A DNA stretch of 10,132 nt from Clostridia bacterium (GCA_017467225.1 JAFTSR010000327.1:1-10132); one strand, 5' to 3'; positions 1-6,811 are shown, counted from the first letter of the stretch. Numbers and translations are program-made. Notes: a model not told the origin generated them from the letters alone.

Positions 1-50
1 CTCAGTCTTTTGCTTCGCAAAATCCAGCTCCCTCGTCAGAGGGAGCCAAG
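1..50. repeat. Paired-hairpin intergenic repeat (REP/MITE-like)
   Basis: Two adjacent perfect inverted repeats are visible. The first is TTTTGC-TTC-GCAAAA at 8-22. The second is GCTCCCTC-GTCA-GAGGGAGC at 27-46. The surrounding context (CTCAGTC..., then CCAG before and CAAGG after the second stem) matches my memory of a short dispersed hairpin repeat family common between genes in gut Clostridia. The element touches the window edge, so its left boundary is unknown. Family membership is from memory; the hairpins are seen directly. The second stem lacks a T-tract, so it is not a typical terminator. Confidence 0.55.
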
Positions 51-56
51 GGCGAT

Positions 57-85
57 TTGTCTCCAACTTGACACAAGCATATAAT
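57..85 (+). promoter_or_regulatory. Possible upstream promoter for the GH1 gene
   Basis: TTGTCT (57-62) and a perfect TATAAT (80-85) are separated by 17 nt. The -35 match is 4 of 6. A nearer TTGACA at 68-73 is only 6 nt from the same TATAAT and cannot pair with it. The site is weaker than the promoter at 149-177 and may be chance. Confidence 0.25.
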
Positions 86-148
86 GCACCCAAAGCAGCA
101 AAGACCGCAAAGGCATCATATTGCGTAGTGGACACAACATTTCATCAT

Positions 149-177
149 TGTGAAAAAGACGGTTTTCGTGCTATAAT
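149..177 (+). promoter_or_regulatory. Sigma-A promoter of the GH1 gene
   Basis: A -35 box TTGTGA (149-154) is followed after 17 nt by a perfect -10 box TATAAT (172-177). A TGC immediately before the -10 box makes it an extended -10 promoter. Transcription is predicted to start near 184, about 47 nt before the chosen ATG. Confidence 0.7.
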
Positions 178-183
178 ACGGCT

Positions 184-218
184 AAAGCGACGATTGACAC
201 GCTTTGAAACGGTCAAAG
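184..218 (+). promoter_or_regulatory. Overlapping inverted repeats in the GH1 leader
   Basis: AAAGCG (184-189) pairs perfectly with CGCTTT (200-205). CTTTGA (202-207) pairs perfectly with TCAAAG (213-218). The two share 202-205, so as RNA hairpins they are mutually exclusive, and the second covers half of the Shine-Dalgarno sequence (AAAGGAG, 215-221). Either could instead be a DNA operator for a repressor bound just after the start site. The function is inferred. Confidence 0.4.
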
Positions 219-221
219 GAG
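215..221 (+). promoter_or_regulatory. Ribosome binding site that fixes the GH1 start
   Basis: AAAGGAG lies 9 nt before the ATG at 231. An in-frame ATG at 222 directly abuts it, and an in-frame TTG at 204 lies upstream of it. Both are therefore poor start candidates, and 231 is the best start. Confidence 0.8.
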
Positions 222-230
222 ATGAGCTTT

Positions 231-1484
231 ATGTTTGATATTTTTTCGCTGCCCGATGTCAAGATGCCCGAAGGGTTTTTGTGGGGCGCCGGTTACGCGG
301 GGCATCAGGTAGAGGGGAATAATATCCACTCGCAGAACTGGGCCTATGAGCAAGCCGGTCAAACCAAGGAAAAATCCGGTATGGCCTGCAACAGTTATGA
401 GCTTTGGGAAAAGGACGTGGAGATCGCGCAGGAATGCGGCCTGCAAGCCTTCCGCACGTCGGTGGAGTGGAGCCGGGTAGAGCCACATGAAGGCGAGTTC
501 TGCCAAGAAGCGGTCGACCACTACATCCGGTTTTTTGCCGCCCTCAAGGAACAGGGAATTCAGGTCTTTGCCACGATGGTGCATTTTACCGTGCCGCTGT
601 GGTTTGAAGAAAAAGGCAGCTTTAAAAACCTTGATAATTTAAAATACTTCGAAAGTTATCTGGAGTTCCTCGTTCCGCAGATCGCTCCTTACGTGGATTT
701 TTGGAACGTCTTCAACGAATTCAACCTGCAATCGCCCGAAGCTAAGCTGGGCACGCTCCATTATCATGCCTTGGGCTATCACGTTATCAAAAAGTATTCC
801 AACGGCCCCGTCAGCTCTGCTCACGCGTTGGTGCACTACGTGCCCAAGCGCCCGTGCGATCGGTTTGACCGCACGATGGCAGCGTATAACGATATCTGCA
901 ACCACGAGTTTTTCTTCCATGCCATCCGCACCGGCGAGATCGTGTATCCCCATCGGGATGCGACCTATTGCCCCGAACTGAAAGGCGCTGTCGATTTTTG
1001 GTCGGTCAATACCTACGTGCGTGATATGGTGGATGCAAGACGTCAGTGGACCGGCGGCACGCGTTACGATTTTACGAGCATGAAGATGATCGATCAGGAT
1101 TTCTATCTGGAAGAGTTCAACCCCGAGTGCATCCTTGCCAATCTCGGACGCCTGCACGATAAGCCGATCTACATTTCCGAAAACGGCATTGCCTGTAAAG
1201 ACGACCGCTTCCGCATCGTCTATATTGCTGAGTATCTGTCCGCTATTCAGGAGGCGATCCGCCAAGGCGCCGACGTCAAGGGATATTTGTATTGGTCCAT
1301 GCTGGACAATTACGAATGGGGCAGCTTTACGCCTACGTTTGGCCTTTACGGTGTCGATCGGCAAACGTTTGAGCGCACGGCCAAGCCGAGTGCAGCATTC
1401 TATCGCGAGATCATCGAGAACAACGGCCTCACGGCTGAGATCATCCGCAAGCACCTGAAGGAAATGCCCTCGCTTGCCTTTTGA
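231..1484 (+). CDS. Glycoside hydrolase family 1 beta-glycosidase (beta-glucosidase-like)
   Basis: This is a 417-residue GH1 retaining beta-glycosidase, which hydrolyses terminal beta-linked glucose-type sugars from oligosaccharides. It has no signal peptide, so it is probably cytoplasmic. GH1 landmarks appear in order: Q26 in HQVEG, R75 and W80 in the RTSVEWSR strand, H118 in VHFTVP, the acid/base E163 in VFNEFN, N260/Y262 in SVNTY, the nucleophile E317 in YISENG, and the glycone-binding W355 and E362-W363 in WSMLDNYEW. In 6-phospho-beta-glucosidases the E362 position is usually Ser, so an unphosphorylated substrate is favoured, in agreement with the absence of PTS genes nearby. It is somewhat shorter than typical members (about 440-480 residues), and the usual Pro after the acid/base (NEP) is Phe. 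It is monocistronic and convergent with spoVAD. The exact sugar specificity cannot be read from the sequence. Confidence 0.9.
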   Translation: MFDIFSLPDVKMPEGFLWGAGYAGHQVEGNNIHSQNWAYEQAGQTKEKSGMACNSYELWEKDVEIAQECGLQAFRTSVEWSRVEPHEGEFCQEAVDHYIRFFAALKEQGIQVFATMVHFTVPLWFEEKGSFKNLDNLKYFESYLEFLVPQIAPYVDFWNVFNEFNLQSPEAKLGTLHYHALGYHVIKKYSNGPVSSAHALVHYVPKRPCDRFDRTMAAYNDICNHEFFFHAIRTGEIVYPHRDATYCPELKGAVDFWSVNTYVRDMVDARRQWTGGTRYDFTSMKMIDQDFYLEEFNPECILANLGRLHDKPIYISENGIACKDDRFRIVYIAEYLSAIQEAIRQGADVKGYLYWSMLDNYEWGSFTPTFGLYGVDRQTFERTAKPSAAFYREIIENNGLTAEIIRKHLKEMPSLAF

Positions 1485-1514
1485 GCACGGCCGTTCATAT
1501 TACAAAACCAAAAC

Positions 1515-1542
1515 AGCCCTTGGCGCTTGCTCGCCAAGGGCT
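1515..1542. terminator. Bidirectional terminator between the GH1 gene and spoVAD
   Basis: A perfect 11-bp stem, AGCCCTTGGCG (1515-1525) with CGCCAAGGGCT (1532-1542), encloses a 6-nt loop. On the plus strand it runs into TTCGTTTATTTC. On the minus strand it runs into GTTTTGGTTTTG. It lies 30 nt after the GH1 stop and 5 nt after the spoVAD stop. Confidence 0.8.
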
Positions 1543-1547
1543 TTCGT

Positions 1548-2558
1548 TTATTTCGCTGTCAGATGCACCAGGTGGGCGACACCCGGGATGCTTTCGCCCT
1601 GCTGATTGGTGGTGGGGGACATGAGCGCACCGGTGCTCAAAATCAGCATATCGTTGATCTCGCCGGCCTCCATGCGCTTGAGCAGGTGGCCGCACAGCAC
1701 ACCGGCCGAGCAACCGCAGCCGGAGCCACCGGCGTGTACGTCCTGTGTGTCGCGGTCGTAGATCATCAGTCCACAGTCGCGGTGACGGTCGGCAAGCTCC
1801 ACGCCGTCGGCCAGCAGCAGCTCGGCCAGCAGCCGACTACCCACCAGCCCGAGGTCGCCGGTCACCACCATATCGTAGTCGGTCGGTTGCGAGCCGGTAT
1901 CGCGGAAATATCGCAACAGCGTATCGGCGGCGGCCGGTGCCATGCAGGCACCCATGTTGTTGATATCGGTCATGCCCTTATCCACAATACGCCCGGGACA
2001 TACGTCCGCCACACGCACCTTGCCGTCACCCACGCCCACGATGGCCGCGCCCGAAGCGGTTGCCGTCCATTGCGCGGTGGGTGCACGCTGGCCGCCGTAT
2101 TCCAACGGATAACGGAACTGTCGCTCGGCCGAGCAGAAGTGCGACGAAGTCACCGCACCGCAACGCTCAGCACCGCCACCATCAATAAACACGGATGCCA
2201 CCATCAGCGACTCGGTCATGGTGGAGCAGGCACCGTATAATCCCACTACCGGCACACCGAGATTGCGCAGGTGATAGTGTGAGGCCACGCATTGATTGAG
2301 CAGGTCGCCGGCAAACAGACAGTGCAGTGCCTCCGGCTCGATACCGGCGTTTTGCATCGCTCGCGAAAGCGCCTCGCGTTGTAGCGCGCTTTCGGCTTTT
2401 TCCCACGAATCCTCGCCCATGCTGGAATCCAAAAACAGTGCGTCAAAATCCGCGGCCAGCGGCCCTTCGCTTTCCTTTCGACACCCCACAGCGGCGTGCC
2501 CCAGAATATGCACACGGTCTCCCAACGCAATCACGCTGTCGCCCAAACGCTTTGCCAT
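1548..2558 (-). CDS. spoVAD: Stage V sporulation protein AD
   Basis: This 336-residue protein matches SpoVAD, the thiolase-fold subunit of the SpoVA machinery that binds and moves dipicolinic acid (Ca-DPA) into the forespore and out at germination. Recognised conserved blocks are VGLYGACSTMTESLMVAS, TSSHFCSAERQFRYPLEYGG, APTAQWT, NMGACMAPAAADT, VTGDLG, CGLMIYD, AGGSGCGCSAGVLCGHLL and the C-terminal QQGESIPGVAH. The length fits the family (about 338 residues). The ATG at 2558 is preceded at 8 nt by AAAGGAGG (2567-2574). An in-frame ATG 42 nt upstream lacks such a site and is rejected. The usual operon partners spoVAC and spoVAE are not beside it: both neighbours are on the other strand. I saw no convincing sigma-G promoter in the 2575-2720 gap, although forespore (sigma-G) expression is expected from the family. 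Confidence 0.95.
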   Translation of the reverse strand: MAKRLGDSVIALGDRVHILGHAAVGCRKESEGPLAADFDALFLDSSMGEDSWEKAESALQREALSRAMQNAGIEPEALHCLFAGDLLNQCVASHYHLRNLGVPVVGLYGACSTMTESLMVASVFIDGGGAERCGAVTSSHFCSAERQFRYPLEYGGQRAPTAQWTATASGAAIVGVGDGKVRVADVCPGRIVDKGMTDINNMGACMAPAAADTLLRYFRDTGSQPTDYDMVVTGDLGLVGSRLLAELLLADGVELADRHRDCGLMIYDRDTQDVHAGGSGCGCSAGVLCGHLLKRMEAGEINDMLILSTGALMSPTTNQQGESIPGVAHLVHLTAK

Positions 2559-2649
2559 ATAAGACGCCTCCTTTACTGTTTTAGTATTTGCACCCGGCAA
2601 GGGAATATGCGCAGTATAGAAAGCGCAATGTATAAAAGTGAAAAAAATG

Positions 2650-2679
2650 TTGACAAATGTTTTTTGACTATGCTATACT
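2650..2679 (+). promoter_or_regulatory. Strong sigma-A promoter of the TerB-like gene
   Basis: TTGACA (2650-2655) and TATACT (2674-2679) are 18 nt apart, with a TGC directly before the -10 box (extended -10). The start site is predicted near 2686. A small AT-rich inverted repeat, ATCAAA-TCTT-TTTGAT, follows at 2685-2700 in the leader. Confidence 0.85.
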
Positions 2680-2711
2680 GAATCATCAAATCTTTTTGAT
2701 AATCTAAATTT

Positions 2712-2716
2712 GGGGG
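2712..2716 (+). promoter_or_regulatory. Unusual ribosome binding site of the TerB-like gene
   Basis: The only purine block before the ATG at 2726 is GGGGG, 9 nt upstream. Neighbouring genes have AGGAG or AGGAGG. A weak site here contrasts with the near-consensus promoter. Confidence 0.4.
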
Positions 2717-2725
2717 TTTACCACT

Positions 2726-3139
2726 ATGGCTACTTTGGAAGAACTGTTGCAGAATTACGTCAATGCGGATTACGAGACGCTGATTGCCCTGGGCAAAGAT
2801 GCGTTTGTGAAGCTGTGGCCGGCTTGCAAGGCTGTCGATGAGGAGCACAACGGCTTCTTCATGATGACCAGCATCCTGCTGTCCGCTGTTGGTGCTGACG
2901 GCGTTCTGACTGCGAAGGAGAAGAGCTTCATCAGCGAAGTGATGGGTCTGGATGATGAGCAGATCAACACCCTGATCGGTATGTACAACCCGGCTGCTGC
3001 CGACCTGGTCGATAGCTTTGCTGACAAAATGCCGACCGAGATCAAGACGGCTGTCCTGCAGTACGTCACCGCTGTCGCCGCGATCGACGAGAAGATCAGC
3101 TGCGAAGAGACGGCGTTCATCCGCAAGATCCTGGCCTAA
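2726..3139 (+). CDS. TerB-like (tellurite-resistance TerB/DjlA-N family) protein
   Basis: This 137-residue, soluble, mainly helical acidic protein has no signal or membrane segment. Residues about 46-75 carry the TerB-type signature: a hydrophobic helix (MTSILLSAVGADG) followed by LTAKEKSFISEVMGLD. A related half occurs near residues 113-134 (AVAAIDEKISCEETAFIRK), so the protein shows the family's two pseudo-repeated ADGxxxxxE-type acidic elements. TerB domains are linked to metal binding and membrane-associated stress responses, but standalone copies in Firmicutes have no firm function, and tellurite resistance itself should not be assumed because no other ter genes are present. The gene is monocistronic, with a strong promoter upstream and a perfect terminator 7 nt after its stop. 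Confidence 0.7.
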   Translation: MATLEELLQNYVNADYETLIALGKDAFVKLWPACKAVDEEHNGFFMMTSILLSAVGADGVLTAKEKSFISEVMGLDDEQINTLIGMYNPAAADLVDSFADKMPTEIKTAVLQYVTAVAAIDEKISCEETAFIRKILA

Positions 3140-3146
3140 GAACAAT

Positions 3147-3182
3147 AAAAAAAGAAGTCTGCACCGGCAGACTTCTTTTTTT
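3147..3182. terminator. Bidirectional terminator between the TerB-like and PHP genes
   Basis: A perfect hairpin, GAAGTCTGC (3154-3162), loop ACCG, GCAGACTTC (3167-3175), is flanked by seven A on the left and seven T on the right, so it terminates on both strands. The minus-strand PHP stop codon (3181-3183) overlaps its right T-tract. Confidence 0.95.
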
Positions 3183-3918
3183 ATGCAAAATATGCTTGCG
3201 GAAGAAGCGGATAACCGCCGATCTCAAACAGACAGTCCCGATTGCGAAGAATGCGCACCAGCTCGGTCCCATTGGTCGGCAACACGCGCGTGCGCAGAGC
3301 GGCGATGCCCTCATGCCCGGGATCGTGCAGATCGGTGCCGAGCGTCACCACCGGCATGGGCTGCTCGGCGGTATACCGCGCCGCCACGCCTACACGGGAA
3401 TTGTGGTGAGGATGCAAATTCATCATCTCAATGCCGTCTAAATGCTCCGGCGAGATCAGCGTCATGCCGTTCCGAAACGGATGTGCTTGCAAAATCAGCC
3501 GATCCTCGTTGGCGTATTCACGGTAGAAGGCCTCAATACCCATATCCAGCCGGGGGAAGGTCTCACGCAGAAACGCCTCGTCCACACCGTAAACGAGATA
3601 GTCATTCATGTTTTCGGTAAAGCGGAATTCGGCGCCCAGCAACATCTGCAGCCCCAGCTTTTCGCCCTCGTCGGTGGCAATGCGGAAATCCTCCAGATAG
3701 GTCGCTACCGGATCGTCTGCGTGCGCATAAGGGCCGTCGCTGTAGAAGTGATTGGCGATAACAACGGCATCGTAGCCCTTTGCTTTGAGGCGTTGCACCA
3801 TCTCGCGCGGTGGGATGTGGCTGCAGCCGGAGCACGGGCTGGTGTGTGCGTGAAGCTCGATTTTATAGGCATACCCGGACAGATATTCCCGCACCGCTTC
3901 GGGGATGACGTGTTGCAT
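3181..3918 (-). CDS. PHP-domain metal-dependent phosphoesterase
   Basis: This 245-residue protein has the full set of PHP metal-binding motifs: H23 and H25 in ELHAHTS, H57 in VVIANH, E97 in GAEFRF, H146 in QAHPF, and D196 and H198 in GTDLHD near the C-terminus. The spacing fits a complete single-domain PHP hydrolase of the histidinol-phosphatase-like or nucleotide/oligonucleotide phosphoesterase type, with a tri-metal site. The substrate cannot be deduced. Residues 29-35 contain an extra Cys/His cluster (CSGCSH) just after the first metal motif. The ATG at 3918 has AAAGGAAG at 8 nt (3927-3934). An in-frame upstream ATG at 3975 is discarded because the predicted -10 box (3947-3952) lies inside that extension and the ATG itself falls on the -35 box. 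The gene is divergent from rhaM and convergent with the TerB-like gene. Confidence 0.85.
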   Translation of the reverse strand: MQHVIPEAVREYLSGYAYKIELHAHTSPCSGCSHIPPREMVQRLKAKGYDAVVIANHFYSDGPYAHADDPVATYLEDFRIATDEGEKLGLQMLLGAEFRFTENMNDYLVYGVDEAFLRETFPRLDMGIEAFYREYANEDRLILQAHPFRNGMTLISPEHLDGIEMMNLHPHHNSRVGVAARYTAEQPMPVVTLGTDLHDPGHEGIAALRTRVLPTNGTELVRILRNRDCLFEIGGYPLLPQAYFA

Positions 3919-3946
3919 AGTGACCGCTTCCTTTCTCTTATGGTAT

Positions 3947-3975
3947 ACATTAACAGAAATCCACCGAGATGTCAA
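3947..3975 (-). promoter_or_regulatory. Promoter of the PHP gene
   Basis: On the minus strand a perfect TTGACA (3970-3975) is followed after 17 nt by TAATGT (3947-3952), preceded by TGT (extended -10). The -10 match is poor (3 of 6), so the -35 box and the TG carry the call. Its -35 box lies only 4 nt from the -35 box of the opposite promoter. Confidence 0.5.
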
Positions 3976-3979
3976 TCTA

Positions 3980-4008
3980 TTGACTTTGTCGTTTGCGACC
4001 GCTATAAT
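3980..4008 (+). promoter_or_regulatory. Sigma-A promoter of the rhamnose mutarotase gene
   Basis: TTGACT (3980-3985) and a perfect TATAAT (4003-4008) are separated by 17 nt. The start site is predicted near 4015, leaving a leader of about 29 nt before the ATG at 4044. Confidence 0.8.
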
Positions 4009-4043
4009 GGTTTTGTCGAACTGCTACAAAAGGAGATGCACTT

Positions 4044-4361
4044 ATGGAAAAATATGCGTGGAAAGCTCTCATCAAAGACGGCTGCCTGGATGAGTATATT
4101 CGTCGGCACGACAATTTGCCGGAGGATATGAAGAACTTGCTGCATGAGGCCGGTATTTGCAACTACACCATTTGGAACGTGGGCAACGAGCTGTTTGGGT
4201 ATTACGAGTGCAAAAACGGCATCGAATTTGCCGCCAACGTGCAAAGCGGCAGCCCCATCGTGCAGCGGTGGGACGAATATATGTCGGATATTCTGATTAT
4301 GGAAAAAGACCCGAACACCGGCGCACAACCGCTGTTGCGGCAGGTATTTTCATTTGATTAA
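4044..4361 (+). CDS. rhaM: L-rhamnose mutarotase (RhaM family)
   Basis: This 105-residue protein matches the RhaM/YiiL family, a small cytoplasmic alpha/beta-barrel dimer that interconverts the anomers of L-rhamnose before isomerisation. The family pattern is visible: an early EYIRRHDNLPEDMKNLLHEAGI helix region containing H22, then NYTIW with Y41, LFGYYE at 50-55, and QRWDEYM with W76 near the C-terminus. H22, Y41 and a C-terminal Trp correspond to residues I associate with the active site of the family. The length fits (about 104 residues). AAAAGGAG at 8 nt supports the ATG. No rhaA, rhaB or rhaD homologue lies beside it, so it is either an isolated member of a dispersed rhamnose pathway or acts on another deoxysugar. 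It converges with the beta-mannosidase gene. Confidence 0.85.
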   Translation: MEKYAWKALIKDGCLDEYIRRHDNLPEDMKNLLHEAGICNYTIWNVGNELFGYYECKNGIEFAANVQSGSPIVQRWDEYMSDILIMEKDPNTGAQPLLRQVFSFD

Positions 4362-4364
4362 AAC

Positions 4365-4396
4365 AAAAAGGCTTGACCGGGAGGTCAAGCCTTTTT
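4365..4396. terminator. Bidirectional terminator between rhaM and the beta-mannosidase gene
   Basis: A perfect 9-bp stem, GGCTTGACC (4370-4378), loop GGGA, GGTCAAGCC (4383-4391), is flanked by five A and five T. It sits 3 nt after the rhaM stop and 3 nt after the minus-strand stop at 4400. Confidence 0.95.
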
Positions 4397-4399
4397 ACA

Positions 4400-6811
4400 T
4401 TAGCGGATGTCGTAAACCGAGCGCAGCGTGATGCTCTGGGGGTCGCCCTCCACAATACGCACGGTCCTGCTGCCGGCTTCCATATCGAAATAGTTGTCGC
4501 TGAGGATGAAATCGCTGTCCGGCGAATCGATCTCCACCGCCTGCGCATACGCCTGCGCATACACGGTGATCTCGTCGCCCGAGCGACTCCACGTGAGCTT
4601 CGGATCGGCAAACAGGTAGTGCTTGGGCGCGGTGAACAGCGCCGTGCCGCCCGAAACCGCTTGGCTGTTCACTTCAAAGCAGAAGGACAGGTGGTTGCGC
4701 TCGACGTCGGTTTTGCAGAAATCCAGCTCATCCAGATGCACCACCGACAGCGCCGGCACGGTGACATCTTCGCTTCCCTCCTGCAGCACGTTGCTGTTGG
4801 CGTCGCGCAGTTGCCACACCACGCGACCGGTCACCGACTCCATAGAATCGTTGTTGACCGACAGTACGGCGGTGGTTTCGTAATCGAAGAAATCCGGTTG
4901 TACGTACACCGCACGGCGGCTATCTGTCTCGCCAACCTCTGCGCAGGAGATCATAACAGGTGCGTAAAACCGCTTGGCGACGTATTGCAACGCCTTGTAG
5001 CGGCCGTAGTAATCAATGCTGGCCCACGAGGCTACCGGCCAGATATCGTTGAACTGCCAATACAGCGTGCCCATGCATCGGCCGCGGTTGCGGCGCAGAT
5101 GCTCCACGCCGTAGCGGATGGCGGTTGCCTGCAGTAGCTGTGAGGCATACAGCAGCGTTCCGAAATCCGTGGGGTAGAGGAAGGTCTGCGACAGATACGA
5201 CAGAATTTTGCCGTTGGCCGTCGAGTTGCGCTGATGGCGCTCCATTACGCGGCTGAAGATGTTGCGGTCCTCCGGCAGCGTGAAGGCGTTGACCGTCTTC
5301 TCGCAGGGGAACGACTGGAAACCGAACTCGCTTAAATAGCGGAAGAAGTGGTTGCGGTATTCCGGATACGGCAGGTTGCCGTGCCACACCATCCAATAAT
5401 GTGCGTCACCGTAGTTTTCATCCTGCGGATGAATATCGTGGCTGCAGGAGGTAGGAGACGAGGGAATATACGGTAGCTCCGGGCATACCTCGCTGACGAT
5501 GCGGGGGAACATCTCCTCAAAGATCGCCTCGTAATTCCGGCGCTCGGCCTCACCGGCGTCACCGACAGATTCCATGCCGACCAGCATTTCCTCCGATTCG
5601 TTGTTGCCGCTCAGCACCGCCATGCAGGCATGATGCCGGATGCGCAGCAGGTTTTCGCGCACCTCTGCCTCCAGCTCGCGGTGTAGCTCCTCATCCGCAG
5701 GCGGCAAGCAGCACGCAACCATCATATCGAAAAAGACGATCAAGCCAAGCTCGTCGCAAATATCAAAAAAGAAATCATCGGGATAATAGCCGCCGCCCCA
5801 TACGCGGATGGCGTTGAAATGGCAGCGCTTGCCCTGCTCCAGTAGCCAGCGTGTGCGGTCGGCTGTGATGCGGGACAGGATGTTGTCCTCGGGGATGTAG
5901 TCCGCGCCCATGGCAAAAAACGGGATACCGTTGACGCGGTGATAAAAGCTCTCGCCGTATTCGTCTGGCTGTTGCACCAGCTCCAGCGTGCGCAAACCGA
6001 TGCGCTTGGTCACACGGTCGGCTACCTCGCCGTCTTGCAGAATATCAGCGGTAACGGTATACAGCGGCTGTTCGCCCATACCGTTGGGCCACCACAGCTG
6101 CGGATTTTCCATTTCACATTCCACGCCGTTTGTCAGCTCGGCGGTCGTGCCGTCCGGCGCTGTCAGCGTCAGATGCGGTACGCTGTTGTCCGACGTAGCA
6201 GCGGTGGCGGTGATGAATACGCGCTCTTCCTCGTGCCGCTGCAACACACGGACGTCCGTGATGCGTGCGCTGTCCTCGATCAGCAGATAGATATCGCGCC
6301 AGATACCGGCATCCGGCAGCATGGGACCCCAGTCCCATCCGTACATGCAGTAGGCCTTGCGGATGTACGGAAACCCGCGATAGGTGTCGATACTGCTGGG
6401 GCAATGGTACTGCTCATCCAGCGCCTTGATATAGGCGGTAGGGGAGGCAAAGCAGAGGGATAACTCGTTGTCACCCGGCAGTAGTTGTTCGGTGATATCA
6501 AACTCATAGCGGCGGTGCATGTTTTTGACCGAGGCGATCTCTGCGCCGTTTACGCGGATGGTGCACAAGGTATCAAGTCCGTCGCAGCACAGCTTCACGC
6601 GGTGACCGTCCGGCTGCACGACAAACGTTCTGGTGAAGGTATAATCGTGCTGCATCAGCTCCAAAAACCACAGCTCGTTGTCCCGATAATAGGGATCTTC
6701 CGCCAAACCGGCGTCCATCAAAAAAGAGTAGACCGAGCCGGGGATTTGCCCACTGCAGGTATATCCGTTTCCGGTCATTTGCCAAAGACCGTTCAACTCA
6801 ATGCGTTTCAT
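4400..6811 (-). CDS. Glycoside hydrolase family 2 beta-mannosidase
   Basis: This 803-residue GH2 enzyme is predicted to release terminal beta-linked mannose, for example from the Man-beta-1,4-GlcNAc core of N-glycans or from manno-oligosaccharides. The N-terminal sugar-binding jelly-roll (about 1-180) contains the mannosidase-typical IRKAYCMYGWDWGP block. An immunoglobulin-like domain follows (about 185-275), then a TIM barrel (about 280-620) with the acid/base E405 in LSGNNE and the nucleophile E495 in LSEFGFQS. The block GTLYWQFNDIWPVASWASID at 581-600 is also characteristic, and C-terminal beta domains complete it. There is no signal peptide, so it is probably cytoplasmic and acts on imported oligosaccharides. 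The length fits the family. The ATG at 6811 has GGAGG at 5 nt (6817-6821). An in-frame ATG at 6877 lies in the -35 box and is rejected. It could process the same imported glycans as the GH1 enzyme. Confidence 0.92.
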   Translation of the reverse strand: MKRIELNGLWQMTGNGYTCSGQIPGSVYSFLMDAGLAEDPYYRDNELWFLELMQHDYTFTRTFVVQPDGHRVKLCCDGLDTLCTIRVNGAEIASVKNMHRRYEFDITEQLLPGDNELSLCFASPTAYIKALDEQYHCPSSIDTYRGFPYIRKAYCMYGWDWGPMLPDAGIWRDIYLLIEDSARITDVRVLQRHEEERVFITATAATSDNSVPHLTLTAPDGTTAELTNGVECEMENPQLWWPNGMGEQPLYTVTADILQDGEVADRVTKRIGLRTLELVQQPDEYGESFYHRVNGIPFFAMGADYIPEDNILSRITADRTRWLLEQGKRCHFNAIRVWGGGYYPDDFFFDICDELGLIVFFDMMVACCLPPADEELHRELEAEVRENLLRIRHHACMAVLSGNNESEEMLVGMESVGDAGEAERRNYEAIFEEMFPRIVSEVCPELPYIPSSPTSCSHDIHPQDENYGDAHYWMVWHGNLPYPEYRNHFFRYLSEFGFQSFPCEKTVNAFTLPEDRNIFSRVMERHQRNSTANGKILSYLSQTFLYPTDFGTLLYASQLLQATAIRYGVEHLRRNRGRCMGTLYWQFNDIWPVASWASIDYYGRYKALQYVAKRFYAPVMISCAEVGETDSRRAVYVQPDFFDYETTAVLSVNNDSMESVTGRVVWQLRDANSNVLQEGSEDVTVPALSVVHLDELDFCKTDVERNHLSFCFEVNSQAVSGGTALFTAPKHYLFADPKLTWSRSGDEITVYAQAYAQAVEIDSPDSDFILSDNYFDMEAGSRTVRIVEGDPQSITLRSVYDIR

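Noticed and set aside
68..85. TTGACA followed by TATAAT upstream of GH1
   Set aside because: Only 6 nt separate them, too short for one sigma-A promoter; the same TATAAT pairs better with TTGTCT at 57-62.
204..230. Nine-residue N-terminal extension of the GH1 protein from TTG at 204
   Set aside because: The extension contains the Shine-Dalgarno sequence (215-221) that serves the ATG at 231.
639..1454. 271-codon open frame on the minus strand inside the GH1 gene
   Set aside because: It lies opposite a GH1 gene with all catalytic motifs; its product resembles no family and it has no ribosome binding site. It is a shadow of GC-rich coding sequence.
1527..2240. 237-codon open frame on the plus strand opposite spoVAD
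   Set aside because: spoVAD is unmistakable on the other strand, and this frame begins inside the terminator hairpin.
2575..2720. Possible sigma-G promoter for spoVAD
   Set aside because: On the minus strand a CATATTC-like element (about 2605-2612) resembles a CATnnTA -10 box, but no convincing -35 element lies at the right distance.
3442..4131. 229-codon open frame on the plus strand across the PHP gene and into rhaM
   Set aside because: It runs over both divergent promoters and into rhaM in another frame; both real genes have family motifs.
4373..5137. 254-codon open frame on the plus strand opposite the beta-mannosidase
   Set aside because: It begins inside the shared terminator and opposes conserved GH2 sequence.
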